A stretch of DNA of 64,000 nucleotides from Natronolimnobius sp. AArcel1 (GTDB lineage: Archaea > Halobacteriota > Halobacteria > Halobacteriales > Natrialbaceae): positions 62,001-126,000 of the forward strand of contig NZ_JAAKXY010000006.1 of assembly GCF_011043775.1 (NCBI RefSeq), written 5' to 3'. Below are positions 43,210 through 51,423 of the stretch, one piece after another. Below the pieces are notes generated by a model. That model made no database searches, had not been told where the DNA came from, and was given only the letters and a program-made list of their open reading frames with translations. Within the stretch, counting starts at the first letter, position 1. Every line of letters begins with the position of its first letter. The position numbers and the translations under genes are program-made.

Positions 43210-43635
43210 TTATTCGTACCGTCCGAATCGTTCGATCAACACGAACGGATCTCGTTCTCGATTGTAGTAAGAAACGTCGCCATCTAACGCCTCGAGAATC
43301 CGGCGATGGACCTCTCGTGCGGCGCGACTCTCGTCAGGTTCTAAGTTGTGACGACCACGCATGTCTGTCCAGAAGTCGCCGTCAAGCCACAGCAGCGTCT
43401 CTTGGTTGGACTGGTAGACGACGTCGCCATACTCGGCAAGTCCGTCGCGGTCGGTTGCGAGTTGTCGACCAGACAGTTGTGCGCGTGCGAGGACGGCGAC
43501 GAGCTGACGCCGCGAGACTGGGGCATGCAGCGCGACATCGTTGATCGTCTCATCGAAGTACGCTTCGACGAGGTCACAGGCGCGAGAGAACTCGTCAAAC
43601 TCGAATTCGACCGTGTGATTGCGTGGAAGTTTCAT
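43210..43635 (-). CDS. Conserved haloarchaeal hypothetical protein
   Basis: A 141-residue soluble acidic protein, largely helical: EFSRACDLVEAYFDETINDVAL (quoted as separate helices), then SRRQLVAVLARAQLSG and ESRAAREVHRRILEALDGD. It ends in a short strand and loop. No Cys, no membrane segment and no known motif are visible. The ATG at 43635 begins MKLPRNH; the upstream codon at 43644 is less likely. It converges with the regulator at 42836 and is 93 bases after the gatA stop, so it may read from its own promoter. Confidence 0.65.
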   Translation of the reverse strand: MKLPRNHTVEFEFDEFSRACDLVEAYFDETINDVALHAPVSRRQLVAVLARAQLSGRQLATDRDGLAEYGDVVYQSNQETLLWLDGDFWTDMRGRHNLEPDESRAAREVHRRILEALDGDVSYYNRERDPFVLIERFGRYE

Positions 43636-43727
43636 AGTCAGCAAATCGCGTGTCGGTCAGTAGCTGTGTCATTCACAACTACTGATAAAAGTGTATCCCT
43701 CGTCGCAGTGAGCGAAACACGTCCTCC

Positions 43728-44999
43728 TTACTCGAGCGCACTTGCCGCTCGGATCAGTCGCTCTTCGCCAAAGGCCGGGCCGACGAGTTGGAGGCCGACC
43801 GGCAGCCCATCAGTCTCGCCTGCTGGCACCGAGATTGCCGGCAGATCCGCGAGGTTGACCGGGACCGTGTTCGCGTCGGATAAGTACATCTGGAGCGGAT
43901 CCTCGAGGCTCTCGCCGAGTTCGAACGGCGGGACGGGCATTGTTGGTGATGCGAGCACATCGGCTTCGGCGAGTGCGTCGTCGAAGTCCTGTTTGACCCA
44001 TGCGCGGGCGTCTTGGGCCTTCTTGTAGTACTTGTCGTGGTAGCCAGCTGAGAGGGCGTATGTGCCAAGGAGAATTCGGCGTTTGACCTCGTCGCCAAAG
44101 CCCTCCTTGCGCGCTTTCGCGAAGGCCTCGTTCCAGTTGCCGTCGTAGCCGCCCGAGTTGCCGTAGCGGACGCCATCGAATCGTGCGAGATTCGAGGAGG
44201 CTTCCGACATCGCGATCACGTAGTAGGCTTCGACGGCGTGTTCGACCGACGGCAGCGAGACCTCGTGATATTCGGCGCCCTGTGCTTCAAGTTCCGAAAT
44301 CGCGTCCCAGAAGGTCTCGACGACGCCCTCGTCAGCGCCCTCGAGCAGTTCCGTTGGGACGCCAATCTGGAGGCCCTCGACGTCGCCCGTTGCGGCGTCG
44401 GCGTAGGACTCGCCCTCGAGATCAGTCTCTCGAGTCGTCGCGTCGTGGTTGTCGGGGCCGGCGATCACGTCGAGCAGGGCGGCGGCGTCTTCGACCGTGT
44501 TCGCGAAGGGGCCGATCTGCTCTAAGCTGTTGCCGTAGGATACGAGGCCGTAGCGCGAGACGAGGCCGTAGGTTGGCTTGATGCCGACGACGCCACAGAA
44601 CGCGGCGGGACAGCGGATCGAGCCACCGGTGTCGGAGCCAAGTGCAACGTCGGCCTCGCCGGCGGCGACGGCTGCTGCGGAGCCACCGGAGGAGCCGCCG
44701 GGAACGTGACCCGGTGCGGCGGGGTTGTCCGTCTCGCCGAACGCGGAGGTTTCGGTCGTCGAGCCCATCCCGAACTCGTCCATGTTGGTCTTGCCGACAA
44801 TCGTTGCGCCGGCGTCTGTAAGCCGCGAGACGACCGTTGCGTCGTACGGCGGGACGTACTCCTCGAGCATAGCCGAGCCACAGGTCGTGCGCACGCCCTC
44901 GGTGGAGATGTTGTCCTTGACGGCGACGGTCGTGTCCGCGAGCGGGCCGTCGTCTGCGCCGTCGATTCGCTCCTCGGTGATGAAGATGTTCTCGGCCAT
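43728..44999 (-). CDS. gatA: Asp-tRNA(Asn)/Glu-tRNA(Gln) amidotransferase subunit GatA
   Basis: A 423-residue amidase that hydrolyses glutamine and passes ammonia to GatB for transamidation of misacylated tRNA. The Ser-cis-Ser-Lys triad is visible: K28 in VAVKDNI, S104 in PGGSSGGSAAA and S128 in DTGGSIRCP. Further family sequence is GIKPTYGLVSRYGLV. The gene is 1 base from gatC, with which it forms an operon; gatB is not in the window. The length is slightly short of bacterial GatA (about 480) but normal for haloarchaea. Confidence 0.95.
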   Translation of the reverse strand: MAENIFITEERIDGADDGPLADTTVAVKDNISTEGVRTTCGSAMLEEYVPPYDATVVSRLTDAGATIVGKTNMDEFGMGSTTETSAFGETDNPAAPGHVPGGSSGGSAAAVAAGEADVALGSDTGGSIRCPAAFCGVVGIKPTYGLVSRYGLVSYGNSLEQIGPFANTVEDAAALLDVIAGPDNHDATTRETDLEGESYADAATGDVEGLQIGVPTELLEGADEGVVETFWDAISELEAQGAEYHEVSLPSVEHAVEAYYVIAMSEASSNLARFDGVRYGNSGGYDGNWNEAFAKARKEGFGDEVKRRILLGTYALSAGYHDKYYKKAQDARAWVKQDFDDALAEADVLASPTMPVPPFELGESLEDPLQMYLSDANTVPVNLADLPAISVPAGETDGLPVGLQLVGPAFGEERLIRAASALE

Positions 45000-45000
45000 G

Positions 45001-45285
45001 TTAGGAAACGTTCGGCCCCTTGAAGTAGCCGTCCTCGGTTTCGGTTGCGTTTCGAAGCGCTGCGTCTGTCTCGAGGGAGTCGCGTTCCTCGTCCGGTCGC
45101 ATCACGTTCGCGAGGTCTGCCTCGCGGTCGACTTCGGGAACCTCATCCAGGGTTTCGAAGTACCCGAGAATATCCGCGAACTGGCGCGTAAACTGGTCGA
45201 TCTCGTCATCATCGAGATCGACTCGAGCCAGGTCTGCAACGTGGCGAACGTCGTCCGGCTCGACTTCGTCCGGGCTCTCACTCAT
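45001..45285 (-). CDS. gatC: Asp/Glu-tRNA amidotransferase subunit GatC
   Basis: A 94-residue scaffold subunit wrapping around GatA and GatB. VRHVADLARVDLDDDEI and FTRQFADILGYFETLDEVPE are diagnostic, and the DSLETDAALRNATETEDGYFKGPNV tail (quoted in part) is the typical C-terminus. The ATG at 45285 gives MSESPDEVE. It heads the gatC-gatA operon. In many haloarchaea gatC is a close neighbour of a TFB gene; here three glycoside hydrolase genes lie between the two. Confidence 0.94.
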   Translation of the reverse strand: MSESPDEVEPDDVRHVADLARVDLDDDEIDQFTRQFADILGYFETLDEVPEVDREADLANVMRPDEERDSLETDAALRNATETEDGYFKGPNVS

Positions 45286-45606
45286 GTCCGAGCACACTCG
45301 CCAGCGGAGAGTAAGGGTTTCGATACGGGTACGCAGGCGCTGCCGTCACGACGGTTGGTCGGAACCATGTCTCATCAGTCGGGGGTCAGGGTGATTTCGT
45401 CCTCGAGGTGACCACTGAGGACACTCGTTGCATGGGTTCACGTTATCACCACTCGTCAGAATATCTGCTCTGTCACAGGGGAAATTTTAATTATGGAGCA
45501 GGCGTACATTTATCATGTCTGTCAGTAACTAGCACTGGCAGTTACGAACGACTATCGACTCACGCGACTCGAGTTCGCGTGAGCGTCCGGCACGGGCACG
45601 ACACCT
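45286..45606. other. Promoter region between gatC and the GH12 gene
   Basis: About 320 bases hold the divergent promoters. On the plus strand there are two AT-rich elements, TTTTAATTAT at 45485-45494 and ATTTATC near 45508-45514, the latter about 25 bases before an inverted repeat at 45525-45545. The ATG at 45607 therefore has a leader of roughly 70-90 nucleotides, longer than is usual here. A frameless fragment ending LEDEITLTPD (minus strand, stop near 45377) may be a gene remnant. Confidence 0.5.
45525..45545. promoter_or_regulatory. Inverted repeat at the probable GH12 transcription start
   Basis: GTAACT at 45525-45530 and AGTTAC at 45540-45545 are exact reverse complements around nine bases. 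The element AACTAGCACTGG (45527-45538) inside it resembles sequences before the GH9 and GH10 genes. It is a candidate operator for substrate-dependent control; position and symmetry are the only evidence. Confidence 0.5.
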
Positions 45607-46902
45607 ATGACACGTAAACCCACTGATTCCGACGGCGAACCGGCGGAGAACAACTGTACGGAGCGTTCGAGTCGAGAGTCCGCGAGCGGCCGTCTCGGAC
45701 TCGGATCGCGACGCAACTTTTTGAAGGCAAGCGCTGGCGCGGGTGCGCTCTTGCTCGCCGGCAGTTCGCTCGCGGCGGGACAAGAACTCGCTGAGGAGAC
45801 ATGCGAATCGTTTGGCGAAATCACCGTCGGCGACGGCAACTTCCTGCTGATCAACAACGACTGGGGAGCAACCGCTGACGATTTCGAGATGTGTAGCTGG
45901 CTCGCCGAGGACGGCAGCTACGGCTACCACTGGGAGACGCGGACGACAGGTGGCGGCGAGCCAAACTATCCGCAGGTGCTGCTTGGCACCAAACCGTGGG
46001 GCGACGACAGCGGTGCCGACTCGTTCCCGATTCAGCGCGGCGATGTCGACGAACTGATTCTCGAGATCGACATCGACCTCGATATTTCGGGCGGCGAGTG
46101 GAACCTCGCCGAGGAGTGGTGGCTGATGGAACAACCGCCGTTAGAGGAAGAAGAGACCCACACCCACGAGATCATGTTGGTACTCGACTGGAGCGACGAC
46201 CACGGTCACAACGGGACACTCGAAGACAGCGCCTGGACCGACCAGTTCGGCAACACGATTGACTACTGGGAGTTCTACGGGGACGGCGGTGGCACCGACG
46301 CAGACTTCCATATTTTCCGCGTGAGCGGCGGCCTGACGACGGGCCAGATCGATTTGACGGAGATCATGGACTATCTCACAGCAAACGTTGGTATCAGTGA
46401 GGATCTGTGGGTCAGCGGCATCGAAGTCGGCAGTGAGTACTGGGAGGGCACGCAGGGCGACGTCACCTACAATACCCTCGACGTAACGATCAACGGAACG
46501 ACCTACACCAGCGGGAGCGACGGAACTGGAACCCCGCCTGGCGACAGTGGTGATGACGACGATGACGATGGCGGCGATAATGGCGATGACGATACCGGTG
46601 ACGACGACGATACCGGTGACGACGACAGCCCGGGTGACGGTGATGACGACCTGAACGCCGTGATGAACACGAGCACGACGTCAGCGTCGGCTGGCGACCG
46701 ACTCACGTTCGACGCTGAGGATACCACGGGCAATGGAACCTGGATCGACTCCCTCGAGTGGGACTTTGACGACGGGACGACCGCCAGCGGCTGGTGGAAC
46801 GAGCACACGTACGAGTCCGCAGGGACGTACACGGTCGCGCTTGATGCGACCGACAACGAGGGAACGACGACCACTCACGAGGTGGAGATTACCGTTTCCT
46901 GA
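45607..46902 (+). CDS. Secreted GH12-family endoglucanase with Asp-rich linker and PKD domain
   Basis: A 431-residue exported enzyme. A twin-arginine motif (GSRRNFLKASAG) follows a 34-residue hydrophilic extension. The GH12-like catalytic domain (about 65-300) shows the family landmarks: NNDWG near 83, YPQVLLGTKPWG, the nucleophile E188 in HTHEIMLVLDW and the acid/base E277 in VGSEYWEG. An Asp/Gly linker (about 310-350) leads to a PKD domain (about 350-431; WDFDDGTTASG and HTYESAGTYTVAL). It should cut internal beta-1,4-glucan bonds. Unlike its two neighbours it has no dockerin. It is the first of three adjacent hydrolase genes with separate promoters. Confidence 0.83.
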   Translation: MTRKPTDSDGEPAENNCTERSSRESASGRLGLGSRRNFLKASAGAGALLLAGSSLAAGQELAEETCESFGEITVGDGNFLLINNDWGATADDFEMCSWLAEDGSYGYHWETRTTGGGEPNYPQVLLGTKPWGDDSGADSFPIQRGDVDELILEIDIDLDISGGEWNLAEEWWLMEQPPLEEEETHTHEIMLVLDWSDDHGHNGTLEDSAWTDQFGNTIDYWEFYGDGGGTDADFHIFRVSGGLTTGQIDLTEIMDYLTANVGISEDLWVSGIEVGSEYWEGTQGDVTYNTLDVTINGTTYTSGSDGTGTPPGDSGDDDDDDGGDNGDDDTGDDDDTGDDDSPGDGDDDLNAVMNTSTTSASAGDRLTFDAEDTTGNGTWIDSLEWDFDDGTTASGWWNEHTYESAGTYTVALDATDNEGTTTTHEVEITVS

Positions 46903-47090
46903 TCTCGGCTCACCGCCATCCGGATGGTAGCCCATCAGCCACCTGTGTGGGGTGTGGAACACGTTTTGGACGTGTCGGTCACACCACTGAAGCGTTGATT
47001 CCTTCGAATTGCTGTTCTCGAGGGCTCGTGTCAGAAATTCCATAGGCACTGATCGGCGTCACATCGATCCGCTCCACAGTAAATTACACT

Positions 47091-47112
47091 CAAAACACTA
47101 GTGATTTTAATA
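47091..47112 (+). promoter_or_regulatory. GH10 gene promoter with CACTAG element
   Basis: TTTTAATA at 47105-47112 lies about 31-38 bases before the ATG at 47143, so the leader is only a few nucleotides. CAAAACACTAG (47091-47101) sits directly upstream, overlapping the BRE region, and CACTAGTG at 47096-47103 is palindromic. A similar element precedes the GH9 and GH12 genes. Confidence 0.55.
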
Positions 47113-47142
47113 CGTGGGCAGTGACACCAGTGATGAGACCCA

Positions 47143-48867
47143 ATGACTGATCAGACACACTCTTCACCGACCGACGCCGCCTCCACGGACGGCCAGCGTT
47201 CGGACACCACGTCGAATCGCGATCACACTGAGACGGCCCTCGAGCGACGGTCGTACATGCAGCTACTCGCCACAGTCGGTGTGGCAACCCCGCTGCTTGG
47301 TGCGTCGAGCGGGGCGGCGACTGCGCAAGCGACGAGCGATGAGTGGGAATCGGCAGCGGACGAGCGCATCGAGACGCACCGAACGGGCGACCTCGAGGTC
47401 GTGGTTGAAGACGACTCCGGTGAGCCAGTTGCCGACGCCGACGTCGCCGTCGAGATGGATGAGCACGCGTTCAGATTTGGTGTCGCACTCGATGCCCCGA
47501 CGTTGCTCGAGGCGGACGAGACCGATCCCTATCGCGAGCACACACGAGAACTATTCAACACTGTCGTGTTCGGTGACCATCACAAGTGGCGGTTTTTTGA
47601 GGACAATCCCCAAACGGCCGACGACGCGACGGCGTGGGCGCTCGAGCACGACCTCGACGTCCGGGGCCATACCTGCCTCTGGGGAAACGTCAACGCGTGG
47701 TCGATCCCCCCTGATGTCGTCGAAGCCATGGGAATCGACTGGCCCGAGGGCGGCGCGGACGATCCTGACTACGACCCCGAGTACGTCCGCGAGCGCACAC
47801 TTGATCACATCGAGGATCTCATCGAGCACTACGGCGACGACATTATGGAGTGGGAAATCGTCAACGAGGTGCTCCATGAGACGGCGCTGATCGCAGCGGT
47901 TGAGGAGGGGCCAGACGAAGAACTCGACCCGACGGCGGCGGCCACCGCGCCGGTGCTCGCCGAGTGGTACGACCATGCACAAACCGTGGCCGACCGCGAG
48001 GGTGTCGGTATCGCTGTCAACGACTACAACACGCTCGAGGGCGACTACGCGGACACGCAGGAGGCCTATCACGAGCAAATTCAGTTCTTACTCGAGGAGG
48101 GAATCGACCTCGACGGCATCGGCTTTCAGTGTCACTTCGACGCGGCGGAGACGCTCGAGCCGGAGGCCGTGTATTCGATTCTCGACGAATTCGCGGAGTA
48201 CGATGTCGGCCTGCGGATCACTGAGTTCGACACGTTCCAAGAGTTACAGGACGAAGAGTGGGAGAGCGACGAGGCAAAAGGCGAGTTCCTCTCTCAATTT
48301 CTCAAGACGACCTACAGTCACCCGGCAGTCGAACAGTTCGTTCTCTGGGGGCTCTGGGATGGCGATCACTGGGGCGACAATTTCGACGGGCACGAGGCCG
48401 ACGCGCCCCTGTTCTACGAGGACTGGGAGCCGAAACCCGGCTACGACGCCTACACGGACCTCGTTTTCGATCAGTGGTGGACCGACGAATCAGGGACGAC
48501 GGACTCGAGCGGGCGCTACGAGACGCAGGCGTTCCTGGGAACACACGAGGTCTCGGTGACAGTGAACGAGACGACGGTAGAAGAGACGATTTCTGTGACA
48601 GAGTCCGACGGCACGACTGAAGTGGTTGTCACGGTCTCCGATGAGAGTGAGGATATTTCGGTTGGCGGCTACGAACCGCAGGATACGACGGGCGATGGGT
48701 TGGCCAACGATATCACCGGTGATGGGCAGACAACCCACGACGACGTTGCTGCCTTCTTCGAGCACATCGACGCCGATGCGATTCAGGAGAATCCGCAACT
48801 GTTCGACTTTGCTGAAACCGGTGACATTGGATTCAGTGACGCCCTTGCGCTGTTGCGATCAGTTTGA
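47143..48867 (+). CDS. Secreted GH10-family xylanase with C-terminal dockerin-like domain
   Basis: A 574-residue exported enzyme. LERRSYMQLLATVG (about 33-46) is the twin-arginine signal. A short beta-domain (about 83-105) precedes the GH10 TIM barrel (to about 440). Visible landmarks are RGHTCLWGN (174-182), the acid/base E242 in EIVNEVLHE and the nucleophile E361 in RITEFDTF, then LWGLWDGDHW. After a small beta-repeat (about 455-500), residues 506-574 form a dockerin-like module: DITGDGQTTHDDV and DFAETGDIGFSDA are two Ca2+-binding loops, the second imperfect. It is expected to hydrolyse xylan outside the cell and bind a cohesin. Confidence 0.9.
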   Translation: MTDQTHSSPTDAASTDGQRSDTTSNRDHTETALERRSYMQLLATVGVATPLLGASSGAATAQATSDEWESAADERIETHRTGDLEVVVEDDSGEPVADADVAVEMDEHAFRFGVALDAPTLLEADETDPYREHTRELFNTVVFGDHHKWRFFEDNPQTADDATAWALEHDLDVRGHTCLWGNVNAWSIPPDVVEAMGIDWPEGGADDPDYDPEYVRERTLDHIEDLIEHYGDDIMEWEIVNEVLHETALIAAVEEGPDEELDPTAAATAPVLAEWYDHAQTVADREGVGIAVNDYNTLEGDYADTQEAYHEQIQFLLEEGIDLDGIGFQCHFDAAETLEPEAVYSILDEFAEYDVGLRITEFDTFQELQDEEWESDEAKGEFLSQFLKTTYSHPAVEQFVLWGLWDGDHWGDNFDGHEADAPLFYEDWEPKPGYDAYTDLVFDQWWTDESGTTDSSGRYETQAFLGTHEVSVTVNETTVEETISVTESDGTTEVVVTVSDESEDISVGGYEPQDTTGDGLANDITGDGQTTHDDVAAFFEHIDADAIQENPQLFDFAETGDIGFSDALALLRSV

Positions 48868-48951
48868 TCCGACAGGTTGTCTCTCACTCGAGTACTGTTC
48901 TCTCGTAACCGCCCACCACAGACAAAATTACGACTAAGCAAATTAAAAATT

Positions 48952-48976
48952 AACTAACACTAGCAGGAACTTTTAT
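48952..48976 (+). promoter_or_regulatory. GH9 gene promoter with CACTAG element
   Basis: AACTAACACTAG at 48952-48963 matches the GH12 element AACTAGCACTGG in 10 of 12 positions and shares AACACTAG with GH10. TTTTAT at 48971-48976 is the probable TATA box, 29-34 bases before the ATG at 49005. That yields a near-leaderless transcript. Confidence 0.55.
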
Positions 48977-49004
48977 GAGAGTCTGTTGCGACATAATTTC
49001 ACGT

Positions 49005-51233
49005 ATGAGTCAGCAACAACATATGGCGATGGATCGACGGCGAATGCTACAAGCGATGGGCGGACTCGCATCCGCTGCGGTCCTTGGCGGGGCGATGACC
49101 GGAACTGGGATGGCGGCTCACGACGATGAGTATCGTGGCGTGCGCGTCAATCAAGTCGGCTATCCACTCGAGGGAGTCAAACGAGCGATTATCACGTCCC
49201 AGGCGATGAATGTCGACGGCGTCTCGACGTTTTCGCTTGTCGATGCCGACAGCGGCGAGACGGTCTACGAGGGGGACCTCATGGACGAAACCCTTGGTGA
49301 GGGTGAGAGTGCGGACAACCCCTGGGACGGGACCGATGCAGTGAGTGACGAGTTCGGAACTGACCACAGCATCAAATACGCAACCTTCACCGAGTTCGAC
49401 GAGCCCGGTGAGTACCAGGTCGTCGTCGGTGACGAGGAGTCCTATTCGTTCGAAATCGCCGACGCGAGCGATCTGTACGCGCCAGTGCTTCGGGACGTTG
49501 GCCGACTCTATACGCTCAAACGCTCGAGCACCCGTATCGAGGATCCCTACACCGGCCTCGAGATGGGGCCCGGCCACGAACAGGACGAAGAGGCTATCAT
49601 CGCCGAACCGATCGGCGACTGGCTCGAGGACTACGAGGCTGGCGACACGATCAGCATTACCAACGGCTGGTACGACGCAGGCGACTACGGCAAGTACGTC
49701 AACCCGACGGGAGTCACCGTTGCGCAACTCATGCTCGCCTACGAGCGCAACCCCGAGTCGTTCCACGCCGGCCAGTTCCATATCGACCACCTTGTGGACG
49801 ATCCAGAACTCGGCGAGATGCCGGACATTCTCGTTGAATGCAAGCAGGGACTGCACTTTTTGACGCAGATGCAGCGGCCAAACGGGTCGCTGTTCTACAA
49901 ACTCGCGGGCAACGAGAGCTTCCCGGACATGGACGTCGCACCTGAAGACGACGATATGGATCGGTACGTCTTCGGCACCTCTTCGGCCGGCACGGCCCAC
50001 GCCTGTGCGGTCTTTGCGATGGCCGCTCGCATCTACGAGGACCACGACCCTGACTTTGCCCAATCGATGCTCGAACACGCCGAGGACGCCTGGGCCTGGC
50101 TCGAGGCCAATCCAGATCTCGTCTGGGAGGAATCAGAGGACCAAGACGAGGGCTCGGGACCGTACGCTCGCGACGAGTATGACGAACCGGATCGCTTCTG
50201 GGCGGCCGCAGAACTGTTGCGGACGACTGGCGACGACAGCTACGATCAGTGGATTCAGGACACTGACCTCGGCTATGACGGCTTTGAGGGACCGGTCGAC
50301 GATCTGCCCTCGGACGTGGAAGCGCCGATCGACTGGAACAATCCGGTTGGACTCGGCCACTACGCGTACTTCTGGGCGGATGGCGACCTTGCCGGCACCA
50401 GCCACGAAGATACAGAGACAGCTGCAGCGGGACTCAACGGCGCGTACTGGGCGACACAGCGGTATCTTGATGACCCAGACGCCGATGAGTTCGATGCGTG
50501 GACAACCGGCGTCTACGACCTCTACTGGGGCTGGAGTAAATCCGGGCTCTCGAGGGCGCTTCAGGGCCTCTGGGCAGTCGAAATGCACGAAGAGATCGGC
50601 AACGAGTGGATCGGAGACGAGCCGGAAGCCGCCGTGATCACGGAGCCACTCCATCACGTCCTCGGGCGCAGTCCAACAGGCTATTCGTTCGTCACCGGCC
50701 ACGGCGAGCGCTCGACACAGAACCCACACGACCGCATCGTTCAGAGCCAGGAGATGGACGAGCCGATTCCGGGCATGCTCGTCGGCGGCCCACACCTCAG
50801 CGACGGCGTCGATGAAGACGGCACGTTCGAGCATCTCGGTGTGGACTCGACGGATGCGTTCGATCAGGGGCCGCTGCTGGCCTACGCCGACATTCACGAC
50901 TCTTACGCGACCAACGAGTGGGCAATCAACTACACGGCACCGCTGTTCATGCTGCTTGCGGAAGTCGTCGGCACCATTGACGAAACGCCCGAACCCGACC
51001 CAGTCGAATCAGGTGACAGCATTCAGGTTGGTGAGTACAGCACCGAAGACACCACGAGCGACGGTCTGCACAACGACTTCACTGGTGATGGTGAAACCAC
51101 CCACGACGACGTGACCGCCTTCTTCGAGAATCTCGAGGACGAAAACATCCAGAACAATCCAGAGGCGTTCGACTTCGCCGGGGACGGCGAGGTCGGGTTC
51201 GCGGATATCGTGGAGATGCTCAACCGAATCTAA
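49005..51233 (+). CDS. Secreted GH9-family endoglucanase with N-terminal Ig-like domain and C-terminal dockerin-like domain
   Basis: A 742-residue exported enzyme. DRRRMLQAMGGLAS is the twin-arginine signal. Residues about 44-152 form a CelD_N-type Ig-like domain (VRVNQVGYPLEGVKRAII). The GH9 barrel (about 155-655) has the catalytic pair D224/D227 in GWYDAGDYGKYV, H575 in STQNPHDR and the acid E638 in TNEWAINYTAPL, all at expected places. Residues 673-742 are dockerin-like: DFTGDGETTHDDV and DFAGDGEVGFADI are two clean Ca2+ loops. It should cleave cellulose and attach to a cohesin. The ATG at 49005 was preferred because MSQQQHMAMDRRR fits a Tat signal. Confidence 0.92.
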   Translation: MSQQQHMAMDRRRMLQAMGGLASAAVLGGAMTGTGMAAHDDEYRGVRVNQVGYPLEGVKRAIITSQAMNVDGVSTFSLVDADSGETVYEGDLMDETLGEGESADNPWDGTDAVSDEFGTDHSIKYATFTEFDEPGEYQVVVGDEESYSFEIADASDLYAPVLRDVGRLYTLKRSSTRIEDPYTGLEMGPGHEQDEEAIIAEPIGDWLEDYEAGDTISITNGWYDAGDYGKYVNPTGVTVAQLMLAYERNPESFHAGQFHIDHLVDDPELGEMPDILVECKQGLHFLTQMQRPNGSLFYKLAGNESFPDMDVAPEDDDMDRYVFGTSSAGTAHACAVFAMAARIYEDHDPDFAQSMLEHAEDAWAWLEANPDLVWEESEDQDEGSGPYARDEYDEPDRFWAAAELLRTTGDDSYDQWIQDTDLGYDGFEGPVDDLPSDVEAPIDWNNPVGLGHYAYFWADGDLAGTSHEDTETAAAGLNGAYWATQRYLDDPDADEFDAWTTGVYDLYWGWSKSGLSRALQGLWAVEMHEEIGNEWIGDEPEAAVITEPLHHVLGRSPTGYSFVTGHGERSTQNPHDRIVQSQEMDEPIPGMLVGGPHLSDGVDEDGTFEHLGVDSTDAFDQGPLLAYADIHDSYATNEWAINYTAPLFMLLAEVVGTIDETPEPDPVESGDSIQVGEYSTEDTTSDGLHNDFTGDGETTHDDVTAFFENLEDENIQNNPEAFDFAGDGEVGFADIVEMLNRI

Positions 51234-51423
51234 GCGCGCAGCAACACGCTCGAGTGCATTCGTTCTCGAGTGGTTCGTTTTGCAGCGACTCGAGCGAACT
51301 CGAGTTACCCGCTTGCGTTCATGTCTGCGAACCAATTAGATACCACAGCCTTTAAGTATGTTTCGGCCGTTATCAGTGAGCACTGCATAGCGTTTTCATC
51401 GACGGTTTACCGGTCCCAATACA

